The position numbers and the translations under genes are program-made. 64,000 nucleotides of DNA, from positions 186,001-250,000 of the forward strand of contig NZ_JBHZGK010000006.1 in the NCBI RefSeq assembly GCF_051900425.1. The letters run 5' to 3'. Under the pieces are notes generated by a model that was not told the DNA's origin, did not search any database, and saw nothing but the letters and a program-made list of their open reading frames with translations. The first letter of the stretch is position 1. Every line of letters begins with the position of its first letter. Below are positions 36,590-45,244 of the stretch, in pieces. The DNA is from Frateuria_A sp051900425 (GTDB lineage: Bacteria; Pseudomonadota; Gammaproteobacteria; Xanthomonadales; Rhodanobacteraceae).

Positions 36590-37249
36590 GTGATCAGCAT
36601 CGTGCTAGGCGGTCCGGACCCCGCCATCCGTCATGCCCTGGCCGCCGGTTTCGGGCGCTTCGACGGGCTGCAGGTCGTTGGCGACAGCGGCGCGCCGGAG
36701 CACCTGTCGATGCTGGTTGCCACCCATCGTCCGGCCGTGGTGGTGATCGAGGCGTGCTGGGCCGATGCCTGTCCCGGCCTGCTCGGACGCCTGCTGGCCC
36801 GGCATTTCGCGCCAAGGGTGTTGATGTACGCCGATACCCTGGCAAGGCCGGAGATCCTTGCCGCCGTGAAACTCGGCGCCCATGGCTGCCTTCCGCGCCA
36901 TGCGCCTGCGTCGACGTGGCGCCGGGCGATCCAGGCCATCCATGGGGGCGACTGCTGGATTCCGCGCGCGCTGATGGCTGCCGCACTGGCCGATCTCAGG
37001 CACCTGCTGCGCGCGGACCTGCCGCCCGCGCCGGGCATGGGGCCACTGACCGAGCGTCAGCGCGAGATCGTGCGCTGGGTCGCCCAGGGCCTGAGCAACA
37101 AGGAGATCGGTCGCCACATGGGCATCAGCCCGACCACGGTCAAGACGCACCTGCACAACATCTTCGAGCGTGCCGGCATCAACGGGCGCCAGCAGCTGAC
37201 CGTCCACGCACTCAAGCACGCCCCGGCACCGGGTGCCGGGGTGAACTGA
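36590..37249 (+). CDS. LuxR/NarL-type transcriptional regulator, degenerate receiver
   Basis: A 219-residue response-regulator-like protein. The first 140 residues look like a receiver domain, but the phosphoacceptor region reads 'PAVVVIEACWADACPG', with Glu where Asp is expected. Phosphorylation is thus unlikely in the normal way. The C-terminal HTH is intact: 'LTERQREIVRWVAQGLSNKE' and 'MGISPTTVKTHLHNIFERAG'. The GTG at 36590 is chosen for its strong GGGAGG site and because it starts the receiver fold; the frame is open to 36497. It faces the secreted-protein gene across the palindrome at 36420-36435. Confidence 0.8.
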   Translation: MISIVLGGPDPAIRHALAAGFGRFDGLQVVGDSGAPEHLSMLVATHRPAVVVIEACWADACPGLLGRLLARHFAPRVLMYADTLARPEILAAVKLGAHGCLPRHAPASTWRRAIQAIHGGDCWIPRALMAAALADLRHLLRADLPPAPGMGPLTERQREIVRWVAQGLSNKEIGRHMGISPTTVKTHLHNIFERAGINGRQQLTVHALKHAPAPGAGVN

Positions 37250-37303
37250 ACGCGACTGCGCCCTTGCATGGCGCCCGGGCGGCGCCGCCGCCTTTGGCCG
37301 GCT

Positions 37304-37498
37304 TCAGTACTGCGGTGCGTACCAGGCCAGGACGTCCCTGGCCTGCCGGATGTCCAGCGGCGGGCACTGGCCCAACTCGCCCCCGGAGAGGACCGACTGC
37401 GCGCGCATGCGGATGCGCGTCTCCTCCGGATCGACCGGCGCGGAAAGCCGGCCCCATTTCGCTTCGTAACGTGCGGTGGCTTCCTGGAGTGCGTTCAT
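37304..37498 (-). CDS. Small hypothetical protein (64 aa)
   Basis: A 64-residue soluble protein ('MNALQEATARYEAKWGRLSA' at the start, 'DVLAWYAPQY' at the end). A strong AAGGAGG site precedes the ATG at 37498, which supports real translation. It is convergent with the LuxR-type regulator gene. No family is recognised. Confidence 0.5.
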   Translation of the reverse strand: MNALQEATARYEAKWGRLSAPVDPEETRIRMRAQSVLSGGELGQCPPLDIRQARDVLAWYAPQY

Positions 37499-37662
37499 GC
37501 GTGATTCCTCCTTGCACAGGTGGCTTGCCAACTGCAGAACGGATACCGAAGCCCCTGAGCACGAACGTCGAGCCCGCTTCGGTTGCGGCCAGTATCGACG
37601 GCCGAAGTGAACCCCTCGCCAAGTTGGCGTGGTCCCCGCGTGGGGGCGCCACCGAAAACGAC

Positions 37663-37696
37663 ACGGGCGCGGCGAAGAAGCCTTCGCCGCGCCCGT
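37663..37696 (-). terminator. Probable terminator of the 620-aa secreted protein gene
   Basis: A perfect 15-bp stem (37663-37677 with 37682-37696) and a 4-nt loop lie 17 bp after the gene's stop. On the minus strand the stem is followed by a short T-rich run (GTCGTTTTCGG). The structure fits an intrinsic terminator with a modest U-tract. Confidence 0.75.
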
Positions 37697-37712
37697 CGCC
37701 GTCAACAAAAGG

Positions 37713-39575
37713 TCAAAACTGGAGTCGGGAGATCCGCGTCGACCAGTTGCTGAGCGCACCGCGCGTGCCGCCGCACTGGAACAATGGCGGGGTCAGGTAC
37801 TGCGCCAGCGTGCAGGCGTGGGCGATGTACTCGGAGGCGGTCCAGATGGTGTTGCCCTCGGCCGCCGCCGCACCGTAGTCGCCCCAGCGCGGACGGTTGC
37901 CGCCCAGGTAGGGGATGCCGGTGAAGCCGTCCCACGGCGCCGCACCCGCGGCGGCTATGTGCACGTCGCCGGCGCCCTGCTTTGCATCGAAGCTGGCGTA
38001 GCCGGCGCTGGGCCAGTCGTTCGGGCCGACCACGGTGAAGGCGATCACGCCGCGACCGCTCTGCGTCACCGCCGAGGTGCCGTAAGTGAGGTTGGCGTCG
38101 GGGAGCGCCAGCGTGCCGTTGGCGAACACGCCGCCGGACTTCGGATCGATCACGAACCAGGCGACGCCCGACCCATGGCTGCCGTCCCCCAGCAGCACGT
38201 CGGTATCCAGCGTGCCCCACAGCTTGCCGTTGGCGAAGCTGACCTGCTGCATGCGCGAGTCGTTGACCGCGAGCGCGCGTGGCGTGGAGTAGACGATGTT
38301 CGGGTAACCCAGGTAGGTCGGCGCACATCCGGTCAGCGCGAAGCAGTCGCGCAGCGGTGCGTCGCCGGGCTTCTGCTGCGCGAGGCTGGTGGGCACCGCG
38401 TAGGTCTGCACGCCCACCGCCGACACGTCCAGCGTCAGCGACATGGGTGCACTGTCGATCGCGCTGGTGTGGGACACGGACCACAGCCAGATGGTGTTCG
38501 ACGTGCCTTCGTCGTAGAACACTGCGTCGGAGCTCAGGAGGTACTCGGTGCCGCCATGCGCGCCGGCGTACTGCCCGCCGGTGGAAATGGCCGGCCACAC
38601 CGTGAACGCCGGTGCCGGCACGCTGGGGTCGCCGGCGTTGAACAGCACCACGTTGGGCGAGGGATCACCCGCCACCAGTGCGCGCTTGGAGATCGCATAG
38701 ATCTGCGCGCCGTAGAAGCCCGGGCCGAACAGCGCGAACTCGTTGGTGGTCAGGAAGATCGCGTTGGCATCCGCGCCGATGTGCGGATAGTCGCCCAGGC
38801 AGAAGCCGGCCGTGCAACCGTGGTCCGGCGTGCCGTCGCTGCCGTTGTTCTGCACCGGCAACTGGTAGACCGTCCAGGCCCCGGTCGGATCGGCCGTCTG
38901 GCTGACCGCGATGTCCAGGTGGTTGGTGCCGGAGAGCGCCGAACTGGTGCCGACCCGGTCGAGCGTCAGCACGACGTGGAACCAGCGGCGGGTATCGGCG
39001 TCGTAGTAGCACGTCGGGTCGGTGATGCTCGGGCCATAGGCGCCGGTGGTGCGATTGATCGCTGCCGGGTAACCGTAGAAAGTGTTCAGGTCGACCGGAC
39101 CGACCAGCTGGTTGCCCGCGCGGTCGTAGATCGCAAGCACGTCGTTCACGCTCTCGACGACGAAGCCGTTGCCCGCGCACAGCCCCTGGTCCGGCGGCTC
39201 CACGGAAAACTGGTTGCCGCCGTTGGCATAGCGCTGGTCGTGGAAGTTCAGGCCCTCGAAACCACCCTTCAGCTCGGGGTGCGACTTGGCGCGCGTGCCG
39301 TGGCCCATGGTGTTGAGGCCATTGTGGTGGCCGCGGCTGATGGTGCGGTTGACCACCGGCTGGTCGCCCAGGTCGTCCTCGCCATCGCCCGAATCGGCGT
39401 CGCCCGCCGCCATCGCCGGATCCTGCTCCAGGCTCGTGAGCGGCGCGCCGCCCACGGGGGTGGTGTGGGGTACGGTGGTGCTGCCCTTCTGCAACTTCAG
39501 CGTGACGGGGGTTGCCCCCATCGCGCAGGTGGCAAACGTCATCGCCGCGAGGGCGATGAGCAGTCGAGTCTTCAT
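37713..39575 (-). CDS. Large secreted hypothetical protein (620 aa)
   Basis: A 620-residue protein with a signal peptide (about 1-20, 'ATCAMG-A'). The mature part reads as a beta-rich, Gly/Asn/Asp-rich chain without transmembrane helices. It has recurrent short segments such as 'NQFSVEPPDQGLCAGNGFVV', 'GDYPHIGADANAIFLTTNEF' and 'GNRPRWGDYGAAAAEGNTIW'. The 'DYPHIGAD' and 'PRWGDYGAA' segments recall beta-propeller blades in exported sialidase/PQQ-like folds, but no catalytic set is apparent. It is exported and terminates at the hairpin at 37663-37696. The function is unknown. Confidence 0.65.
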   Translation of the reverse strand: MKTRLLIALAAMTFATCAMGATPVTLKLQKGSTTVPHTTPVGGAPLTSLEQDPAMAAGDADSGDGEDDLGDQPVVNRTISRGHHNGLNTMGHGTRAKSHPELKGGFEGLNFHDQRYANGGNQFSVEPPDQGLCAGNGFVVESVNDVLAIYDRAGNQLVGPVDLNTFYGYPAAINRTTGAYGPSITDPTCYYDADTRRWFHVVLTLDRVGTSSALSGTNHLDIAVSQTADPTGAWTVYQLPVQNNGSDGTPDHGCTAGFCLGDYPHIGADANAIFLTTNEFALFGPGFYGAQIYAISKRALVAGDPSPNVVLFNAGDPSVPAPAFTVWPAISTGGQYAGAHGGTEYLLSSDAVFYDEGTSNTIWLWSVSHTSAIDSAPMSLTLDVSAVGVQTYAVPTSLAQQKPGDAPLRDCFALTGCAPTYLGYPNIVYSTPRALAVNDSRMQQVSFANGKLWGTLDTDVLLGDGSHGSGVAWFVIDPKSGGVFANGTLALPDANLTYGTSAVTQSGRGVIAFTVVGPNDWPSAGYASFDAKQGAGDVHIAAAGAAPWDGFTGIPYLGGNRPRWGDYGAAAAEGNTIWTASEYIAHACTLAQYLTPPLFQCGGTRGALSNWSTRISRLQF

Positions 39576-39787
39576 AAACGGTCTCCTTCCATCCGTGAAT
39601 CGGTTGGCTGACCGCGTCCCCCTGTGAGCGCCGCCGTCGATCAGGCCGACGAGCGTCCACGCAAGTACGCATACGGGGTATGCGCGCGCGCCACGATACG
39701 CTCGGGCATCGCGCTATGCCACAGGATTTATGGAAGAGTCCGCCAGCACGACACGCCTTAAACCCACCGCTCCCGGGCCGGGGGCGA

Positions 39788-39806
39788 TCGGCTGAAGCCC
39801 ACCTAG
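39788..39806. repeat. REP-like half element
   Basis: A single unit (CGGCTGAAGCCCACCTAG) of the REP-like family, just downstream of the frameshifted gene at 39830-40467. Confidence 0.45.
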
Positions 39807-39829
39807 GTCCGGTGCCCGGCGCCCCCTCG

Positions 39830-40467
39830 TCATGCCCCGCGTGATCGCCCAGCGCAAGCCCGGCGCCGCCGGCGGCCAGGCCGCCCAACCCCAACCGCCT
39901 CCTTTGCCGGGGGCGTCCCTGCCGGCGCCTTCGCCGCGCCCTTGGCCGGCGAAGGTCGGGTCGGCCCCTGTTTCGGCAGCGCCAGTCCGCCAGGGATGGG
40001 CGGGAGGTCCAGCGCATGCCGGATGAATCATGCAGCGCGACCACCAGCTCCGCCGTATGCACCGGCCGTCCGGCCGCCAATTCGTTGGCGGCGCGGGCGG
40101 CCAGCCGGACCTGCTCGTCGGTGCCCAGCAGCAAAATGTCCGAGAGCGCCGCCTCGACCGCATCGCGGATGCGCCGCGAGCAATCCGAGCCGGCGCCCTC
40201 CTCCTGCGCCGCCTCGCCGCGCTGGCGCAGGTGGCGAAGGTGCGTGGGGTCGACCGCCAGGTCGCCGGTGAACGAACCGCCCAGGGTCTTGTACGCAGCC
40301 ATCAACGTGCGTAGCCGCTCGTTGATCTGCCGGTTCTCCCGCTGCTGCCGACGCTGCACCGCCTGCATCGTGAGCAGGCGCATGCCCACGCCCAGCAGCG
40401 TGACCAGCACCAGGCCGAACAAGGTCGGCCACAGCGCGTGCCAGGAGCCGAAATCGAGATTGCGCAC
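39830..40467 (-). pseudogene. Frameshifted membrane-anchored hypothetical gene
   Basis: The first 148 codons (GTG start at 40467 with a GGAG site) encode one transmembrane helix ('LWPTLFGLVLVTLLGVGM') and a helical cytoplasmic region ending 'HTAELVVALHD'. The reading then breaks near 40024. In the given frame it continues with a long Arg-rich stretch, but the neighbouring frame continues as 'FIRHALDLPPIPGGLALPKQ' followed by Lys/Pro/Ala-rich sequence to a stop at 39830, which is far more protein-like. One missing T (an A on the + strand, in the run at about 40024) explains it. It is either a real 1-nt deletion or a sequencing error; I favour a frameshift. Confidence 0.65.
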
Positions 40468-40722
40468 GCCACCGCTCCGGAGGGTGGGCGTCAGCATGGC
40501 AACGCGCATGCAGGCAAGGCGTCATGGCAGCGCCCGTAACGGCATGGACCACGGCATCGCACGGGCGGACGGCGGACGCCTGGCATACGGCCATCGCCAC
40601 TGCCGCTTTCACGACGGCCCCACAACCGTCTGCCTAGTGTCCATGCCGTTGCCCGCGGGGAGGCCGCGGTCAGGGTTTGGCTGGAGGCAGGGGTTCTCCG
40701 GCTCCGAGGTTTCCTGAGACAG

Positions 40723-40744
40723 GACAGCGCCATCCGGCGCTGTC
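40723..40744. other. Hairpin upstream of the subtilase gene
   Basis: A perfect 9-bp stem (GACAGCGCC / GGCGCTGTC) with a 4-nt ATCC loop lies about 50 bp before the protease start codon. It may be the end of an upstream transcript or a leader structure; the role is not clear. It has no T-tract. Confidence 0.45.
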
Positions 40745-40793
40745 GTCGCTTGACGCGCCGAACGCCCGGCGCCCACCACCGGAGGACCACCGC

Positions 40794-42425
40794 ATGACAC
40801 ACCGCTACGCGATCAAGGCGCTGCTCGGCGCTTCCATCGCCCTTGCCCTGTCCCTCTCCGCCCATGCCGCCACGCCATCGGGACCGGCCGGCGTGCGCTA
40901 CGACGTCAGCAACCTCGCGCCCGGCGGCCAGTACGACCGCTTCATCGTCACTTACCGCGACGGCAGCACCGAGCGCAGCAACCACGCGGCGCTGTTGCAA
41001 AACGTGGGCGCGGCGCTCAGCCGGGCAGGCCTGGACCGCGCCACTGCGGCCGGCGGGCGGAGCGCGGGCGTGCAGGCCGCCTACCAGCGCAAGCTCGCCA
41101 CCGGTGCGGACCTGGTGCGCACCTCGCGCAAACTCGACAGCAGCGAAGCGGCCACCCTGATCCGCCAGATCGCGGCCGACCCCGCGGTGGCCTTCGTGGC
41201 GCCGGACGTCATGCTGCACCGCGTGCGCGACATCCAGGCGCCGGCCAACCTCGCGCCGGCCACGTTCAACCCGAGCGACACCTACTACCCGTTCTACCAG
41301 TGGAACCTTAAGGCCCCCGACGGCAGCATTACCGTGTTCGGCGACGCCAACCATGGCGGCACGCGCGTCAACGACGCCTGGGACCTCTCCGACGGCAAGG
41401 GCGTGACCATCGCCGTGCTCGACACCGGCATCACCCGCCACGTCGACGTCAACACCAGCCTGGCCGACCAGGGCTACGACTTCATCACCGACGCCTTCGT
41501 CTCCGGCCGCGCCACCGACGACCGCGTGCCGGGCGGCTGGGACCTGGGCGACTGGACCACCACCGAACCATGGCTGTCGGCCTGCACCAACGAGAACAAC
41601 CCGCCGGAAGCAAGCTCCTGGCACGGCACGCACGTGGCCAGCACGGCCGGCGCCGAGATCACCGACAACGCCCTGGGCATGGCCGGCATCGCCTTCCACG
41701 CCCGCGTGCTTCCGGTGCGCGTGCTCGGCCACTGCGGCGGTTACACCAGCGACATCGCCGACGCGATCGTCTGGGCCGCCGGCGGCAAAGTGGACGGCGT
41801 GCCGCGCAACCGGCATCCGGCGCAGGTGATCAACCTGAGCCTGGGCGGCGAAGGCCGCTGCAACCCGAGCGACGTGACCGCCAAGGCGGTGGCCAAGGCG
41901 AATTCGCTCGGCGCCGTGGTGGTGGTCTCGGCCGGCAACAGCGGCGACGACGCGGCCAAGTACACCCCGGCCGGCTGCCCGGGCGTGATCACCGTTGCGG
42001 CCACCGGCATCACCAGCCAGCGCGCGTACTACTCCAACTACGGGCACGCGGTGGAAATCGCCGCGCCGGGCGGCGGCGTCTATCAGGACGACGATCCGAA
42101 CACCGGCGTGATCTCCTACGACGGCTTCATCTGGCAGGCGCTCAACAACGGCGATACCACGCCGGTGCCCGAGGGCACCACCTACGGTGGCTTCGCCGGC
42201 ACCTCGCAGGCGGCCCCGCACGTCACCGGGACGGTGGCGCTGATGCAGGCCGCACGCAAGGAACTGTGCCTGCCGCCGCTCAAGCCCAGGCAGGTCCTCA
42301 AGCTGCTGCAGAAGACCGCCTACGAGCCGATGGTCCGGCCCAAGGGCAAGTACTCCATCGGCGCCGGCATCCTCGATTCGGCCGCCGCGGTGGAGGCGGC
42401 CGTGCAGTTCGATCCGCACAAGTAG
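40794..42425 (+). CDS. Secreted S8 family serine protease (subtilase)
   Basis: A 543-residue subtilisin-like protease. Domains: signal peptide (about 1-25), inhibitor I9-like propeptide (about 45-140), peptidase (about 195-540). The triad is complete: Asp210 in 'VTIAVLDTGI', His277 in 'SSWHGTHVAS' and Ser471 in 'FAGTSQAAPHVTG'. The oxyanion Asn lies in 'VVSAGNSGDDAAK'. It acts outside the cell or in the periplasm after propeptide removal. The ATG at 40794 has a strong GGAGG site. Very similar enzymes are common in Xanthomonadales as degradative exoproteases. Confidence 0.92.
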   Translation: MTHRYAIKALLGASIALALSLSAHAATPSGPAGVRYDVSNLAPGGQYDRFIVTYRDGSTERSNHAALLQNVGAALSRAGLDRATAAGGRSAGVQAAYQRKLATGADLVRTSRKLDSSEAATLIRQIAADPAVAFVAPDVMLHRVRDIQAPANLAPATFNPSDTYYPFYQWNLKAPDGSITVFGDANHGGTRVNDAWDLSDGKGVTIAVLDTGITRHVDVNTSLADQGYDFITDAFVSGRATDDRVPGGWDLGDWTTTEPWLSACTNENNPPEASSWHGTHVASTAGAEITDNALGMAGIAFHARVLPVRVLGHCGGYTSDIADAIVWAAGGKVDGVPRNRHPAQVINLSLGGEGRCNPSDVTAKAVAKANSLGAVVVVSAGNSGDDAAKYTPAGCPGVITVAATGITSQRAYYSNYGHAVEIAAPGGGVYQDDDPNTGVISYDGFIWQALNNGDTTPVPEGTTYGGFAGTSQAAPHVTGTVALMQAARKELCLPPLKPRQVLKLLQKTAYEPMVRPKGKYSIGAGILDSAAAVEAAVQFDPHK

Positions 42426-42437
42426 GCAAGCCTGCTC

Positions 42438-42532
42438 CCCGGAGAGAGGGGGCTGCGGCCCAGGAACCAGAGCCTGCCGCAACCGGCCCCCCTCTCGCCG
42501 CCGGGGAGAGGGCTGGGGTGAGGGGCCAAGGC
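42438..42532. repeat. GC-rich imperfect inverted repeats (CCCTCACCCC family)
   Basis: The segment contains CTCCCCGGAGAGAGGGGG facing CCCCCTCTCGCCGCCGGGGA, then AGAGGGCTGGGGTGAGGGGC, which matches one arm of the 25-bp repeat at 11016-11070. It lies after the subtilase gene and before the terminator of the minus-strand redoxin gene. Confidence 0.6.
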
Positions 42533-42591
42533 TTGCGGCAAACCACAGCGACCCTCGCAACGATCTTCAGCTCTCCCCACCAGGACAGAAA

Positions 42592-42612
42592 AAGGCGGGC
42601 ACCGCCCGCCTT
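42592..42612 (-). terminator. Terminator of the redoxin gene
   Basis: A 9-bp stem (AAGGCGGGC / GCCCGCCTT) with a 3-nt loop is followed on the minus strand by five or six T residues (TTTTTCTG). It lies about 25 bp after the stop of the redoxin gene at 42637. Confidence 0.82.
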
Positions 42613-42636
42613 CGCCTCGCATCCGGACACCTGGCC

Positions 42637-43218
42637 TCAGGAGTGCACAGCCGCCTGCGCAGCAGGCTTCACTCCAGCCCGGGCGAGCATGCCCCGCGCC
42701 AGGAACAGCTCCACCCGCTCCAGCGGAATGCGATCGCCCGCATCACCCCCGTAGTACGCCTCGGCAATGTTGCCGTCTTCGTCGATGAGGAAATCGGCCG
42801 GCATCAGGTTGGTGGTGTTCAGACCCGCCAGGCCAACGATGCGCAGTCCCTTGATCAGCGTCGGCACGCGCGTGACGATGCCCTTGAGCTTGCGCCACAG
42901 CGAACGCTCGATGCCGTAGGTTTCATGCGCGTGCGAACTGGGGTCCGCGATCACGCTGAAGGGCCGCGGCTTGCGCGCAACGAACCGCTGCACCGCCTCC
43001 GGCGTGGAACTGAACACGGCCACGATGTCCAGTCCCAGCGTCGACAAGGCCGGGTGGTGGTTGGTCAGCTCGTAGATGCGGAAATTGCAGAACGGACACG
43101 CCGCGTCACGGAAGAAGCAAAGCAGCGTGCGCCGCCCCGAGCCGCCGATGTCCACGCGGCGACCGTAGATGTCGACGAAATGCAGCAGCGGCGCCCTGGA
43201 AGGTGCGTTCAGTCTCAT
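42637..43218 (-). CDS. Peroxiredoxin-like (AhpC/TSA family) protein
   Basis: A 193-residue thioredoxin-fold protein. The active-site region is 'CFFRDAACPFCNFRIYELTN', where the CPFC pair resembles a thioredoxin-like centre rather than the single peroxidatic Cys of classic peroxiredoxins. The rest ('DIVAVFSSTPEAVQRFVARK', 'MPADFLIDEDGNIAEAYYGG') matches the AhpC/TSA fold. There is no signal peptide. Thiol-dependent peroxide or disulfide reduction is likely. Confidence 0.82.
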   Translation of the reverse strand: MRLNAPSRAPLLHFVDIYGRRVDIGGSGRRTLLCFFRDAACPFCNFRIYELTNHHPALSTLGLDIVAVFSSTPEAVQRFVARKPRPFSVIADPSSHAHETYGIERSLWRKLKGIVTRVPTLIKGLRIVGLAGLNTTNLMPADFLIDEDGNIAEAYYGGDAGDRIPLERVELFLARGMLARAGVKPAAQAAVHS

Positions 43219-43453
43219 CGTTGTTCCCCCTGTTCCTGCCTGGTTGGACCTGCAAAGCAGCGTGTGCGCGTCGAGCCAACACCGTCGGATGCCGGGAACC
43301 GGCCTCGGGTTGAATCAATCCGCCCACCCGCGCTGAATCCTGCCGGTTACAACTGTAGACCACCTTCCGCCGCGCGCACCCGTCGTCCGGGCATCTGCCC
43401 GCGCATTTATGGCGTATAACCGACACACCTTTCCGCACCCCAGGAGCCCCGCC

Positions 43454-43999
43454 ATGAAGTCTCCGCTCAAGCTTGCCGCGCTCGCTCTCGCCGGTACCGC
43501 CGTCCTGGCCTCGCCGGCATTCGCCGCACTCAAGGAAGGCACGCAGGCGCCCGACTTCAGCGCGCCCGCCTATCTCGCCGGCAAGGCGTTCACCTTCAAT
43601 CTCGCCGACGCCCTGAAGAAGGGGCCGGTGGTGGTGTACTTCTTCCCCGCCGCGCACACCTCCGGCTGCAACCTCGAAGCCCACCTGTTCTCGCAGGCCA
43701 TCGACCAGTTCAAGGCGCTGCACGCCACCGTGATCGGCGTGACCGCCGGCAACACCGACCAGCTCGCCGATTTCTCCAGGGAAACGGAGCATTGCAGCGG
43801 CAAGTTTCCGGTCGCCGCCGACGCCGACGCGAAGATCGCCAGGGAGTACGACGCCCTGCTGCCGATGCGCCCCGGCTGGTCGGACCGCACCTCCTACGTG
43901 ATCGCGCCCTCGGGCAAGATCACCCACGTCTATTCGGACCTCAAGCCGAACAAGCACGTGCAGGAAACGCTCGACGCGGTGAAGGCGCTGGAGAAGTAG
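43454..43999 (+). CDS. Exported peroxiredoxin (BCP/PrxQ-like)
   Basis: A 181-residue peroxiredoxin with a signal peptide (about 1-24, 'ASPAFA-A'). The peroxidatic site reads 'VVVYFFPAAHTSGCNLEAHL', a variant of P-x-x-x-T-x-x-C with the Cys conserved. A second Cys in 'ETEHCSGKFPVAAD' may act as the resolving thiol. It should reduce peroxides in the periplasm. It precedes the TPR lipoprotein gene on the same strand. Confidence 0.86.
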   Translation: MKSPLKLAALALAGTAVLASPAFAALKEGTQAPDFSAPAYLAGKAFTFNLADALKKGPVVVYFFPAAHTSGCNLEAHLFSQAIDQFKALHATVIGVTAGNTDQLADFSRETEHCSGKFPVAADADAKIAREYDALLPMRPGWSDRTSYVIAPSGKITHVYSDLKPNKHVQETLDAVKALEK

Positions 44000-44074
44000 C
44001 GCCGGCCGACCACCGAAGCGTGAGGGCGGCCCGCGCCGGGCCGCCCGTGACGGGGTCCACAGGGAGGGAAGACC

Positions 44075-44845
44075 ATGCTGCGCTTTGCAAGCCACCTGGC
44101 TGGATGGGCGATCGTGCTGCTGCTCGCAGCCTGCGCCGGTGCTCCCGACAGGACGCCTGCCGCCGGGGCGGGCACCGCGCCGCCGAACGCTGACGCCGAC
44201 GTGCAAGAGGTGATCAGGGGCGTGCAGATGATCCAGCACGGGCAGGTCATGGCGGCGATCGACGGCCCCCTGGACAGCGTGGTCGCCAGGTACGAAGCGG
44301 CCTATGCGCATACCGACGCGATCGTCTACAGCGCCCGCGGGCCGTCGGACGCCCTGCTTTACTCGTCCATGGGCGCCACCGCGAAGGCGCGGCAGCCGCA
44401 GAAGGTGCTGGTCCTTGGACCGGCCTGGGCGATGGCCTATTGGGCGCGTGGTTTCGCCTACAACGAGATGGCGCGCTACGACGATGCGATCGCCGAGTTG
44501 CAGAAGGCGCTCGAGCGCGCGCCGATGGACAGCCAGTACCAGCTGGAGATCGGCTTCGCCTATCAGGGCAAGCACCAGTGGGACGCGTCGCTGGCGCACT
44601 ACAAGGAGGCCCAGACCGACGCCTCCTTCACCGCTGCGGACGTGCCCGACGCCACCTGCAAGGCCCTGCGCGGCCAGGGCTTTGCACTGACCGAGATGCA
44701 CCGCTTCGACGAGGCCCGGGCCGCCTACCACGGCTGCCTGGAACTGATCCCGGACGAACCGCGCTCGCTGGCCGAGCTGAAGTACATCGACCAGCAGGCC
44801 GGAAGCACGCCGAGGGAAGAGGCGGGCGAGCCCGGCTCGCCATAG
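44075..44845 (+). CDS. TPR-containing lipoprotein
   Basis: A 256-residue lipoprotein (signal with LLAAC lipobox near residue 20). Two or three tetratricopeptide-like helix pairs are visible at about 120-235 ('AMAYWARGFAYNEMARYDDA', 'YQLEIGFAYQGKHQWDASLA', 'RGQGFALTEMHRFDEARAAY'). TPR lipoproteins usually act as assembly or envelope-protein docking factors. No partner is visible, and the neighbours are unrelated. Confidence 0.8.
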   Translation: MLRFASHLAGWAIVLLLAACAGAPDRTPAAGAGTAPPNADADVQEVIRGVQMIQHGQVMAAIDGPLDSVVARYEAAYAHTDAIVYSARGPSDALLYSSMGATAKARQPQKVLVLGPAWAMAYWARGFAYNEMARYDDAIAELQKALERAPMDSQYQLEIGFAYQGKHQWDASLAHYKEAQTDASFTAADVPDATCKALRGQGFALTEMHRFDEARAAYHGCLELIPDEPRSLAELKYIDQQAGSTPREEAGEPGSP

Positions 44846-44915
44846 CCATGATTCGGTGCGGTCACTCGCCAGCGGCCTGCGATCGGTGGGCTGAGGCGCC
44901 GGTCGCGCCCTTCCC

Positions 44916-45242
44916 ATGCTGACGTTCGCCGGCCTGCTGCTCCTGTCCAACCTGCTGGGCGTCGTCGGCCTGATTCTGGGGGCGCGCCTGGCGCGCGTGC
45001 TCAAGGCCCGCTACCCGGCGCTGCATGCGAAGGCGCGCGCCGGCAACATGACGTGGTTCATCTTGGGGCTGGGCTCGTGGGCGCAACTGGCGCCCGAGGA
45101 CCTCGCCAGCGTGCGCAGGATCCAGGGCGTCTGGTTCCTTTGCCAACTCGTCTTTCTGGTTGCCATCGCGAGCGTGATCGTGGGCGAGGCCCACCGCCAG
45201 GTCGATGGCTGGCGCGGTCGCCACGACCGCGCCAGCCAGTAA
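44916..45242 (+). CDS. Small membrane protein (108 aa)
   Basis: A 108-residue protein with two hydrophobic segments (about 2-24 and 72-92) separated by a basic loop. The N-terminal part 'LSNLLGVVGLILGARLARVL' is a probable membrane anchor. No family is recognised. Confidence 0.5.
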   Translation: MLTFAGLLLLSNLLGVVGLILGARLARVLKARYPALHAKARAGNMTWFILGLGSWAQLAPEDLASVRRIQGVWFLCQLVFLVAIASVIVGEAHRQVDGWRGRHDRASQ

Positions 45243-45244
45243 CG

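Noticed and set aside
36394..37878. A long plus-strand frame overlapping the LuxR regulator
   Set aside because: It is in a different frame from the conserved HTH and has no domain; the regulator frame is the real one.
37629..39611. A 660-codon plus-strand frame opposite the 620-aa secreted protein
   Set aside because: The minus-strand gene has a signal peptide and a terminator; the plus frame has neither.
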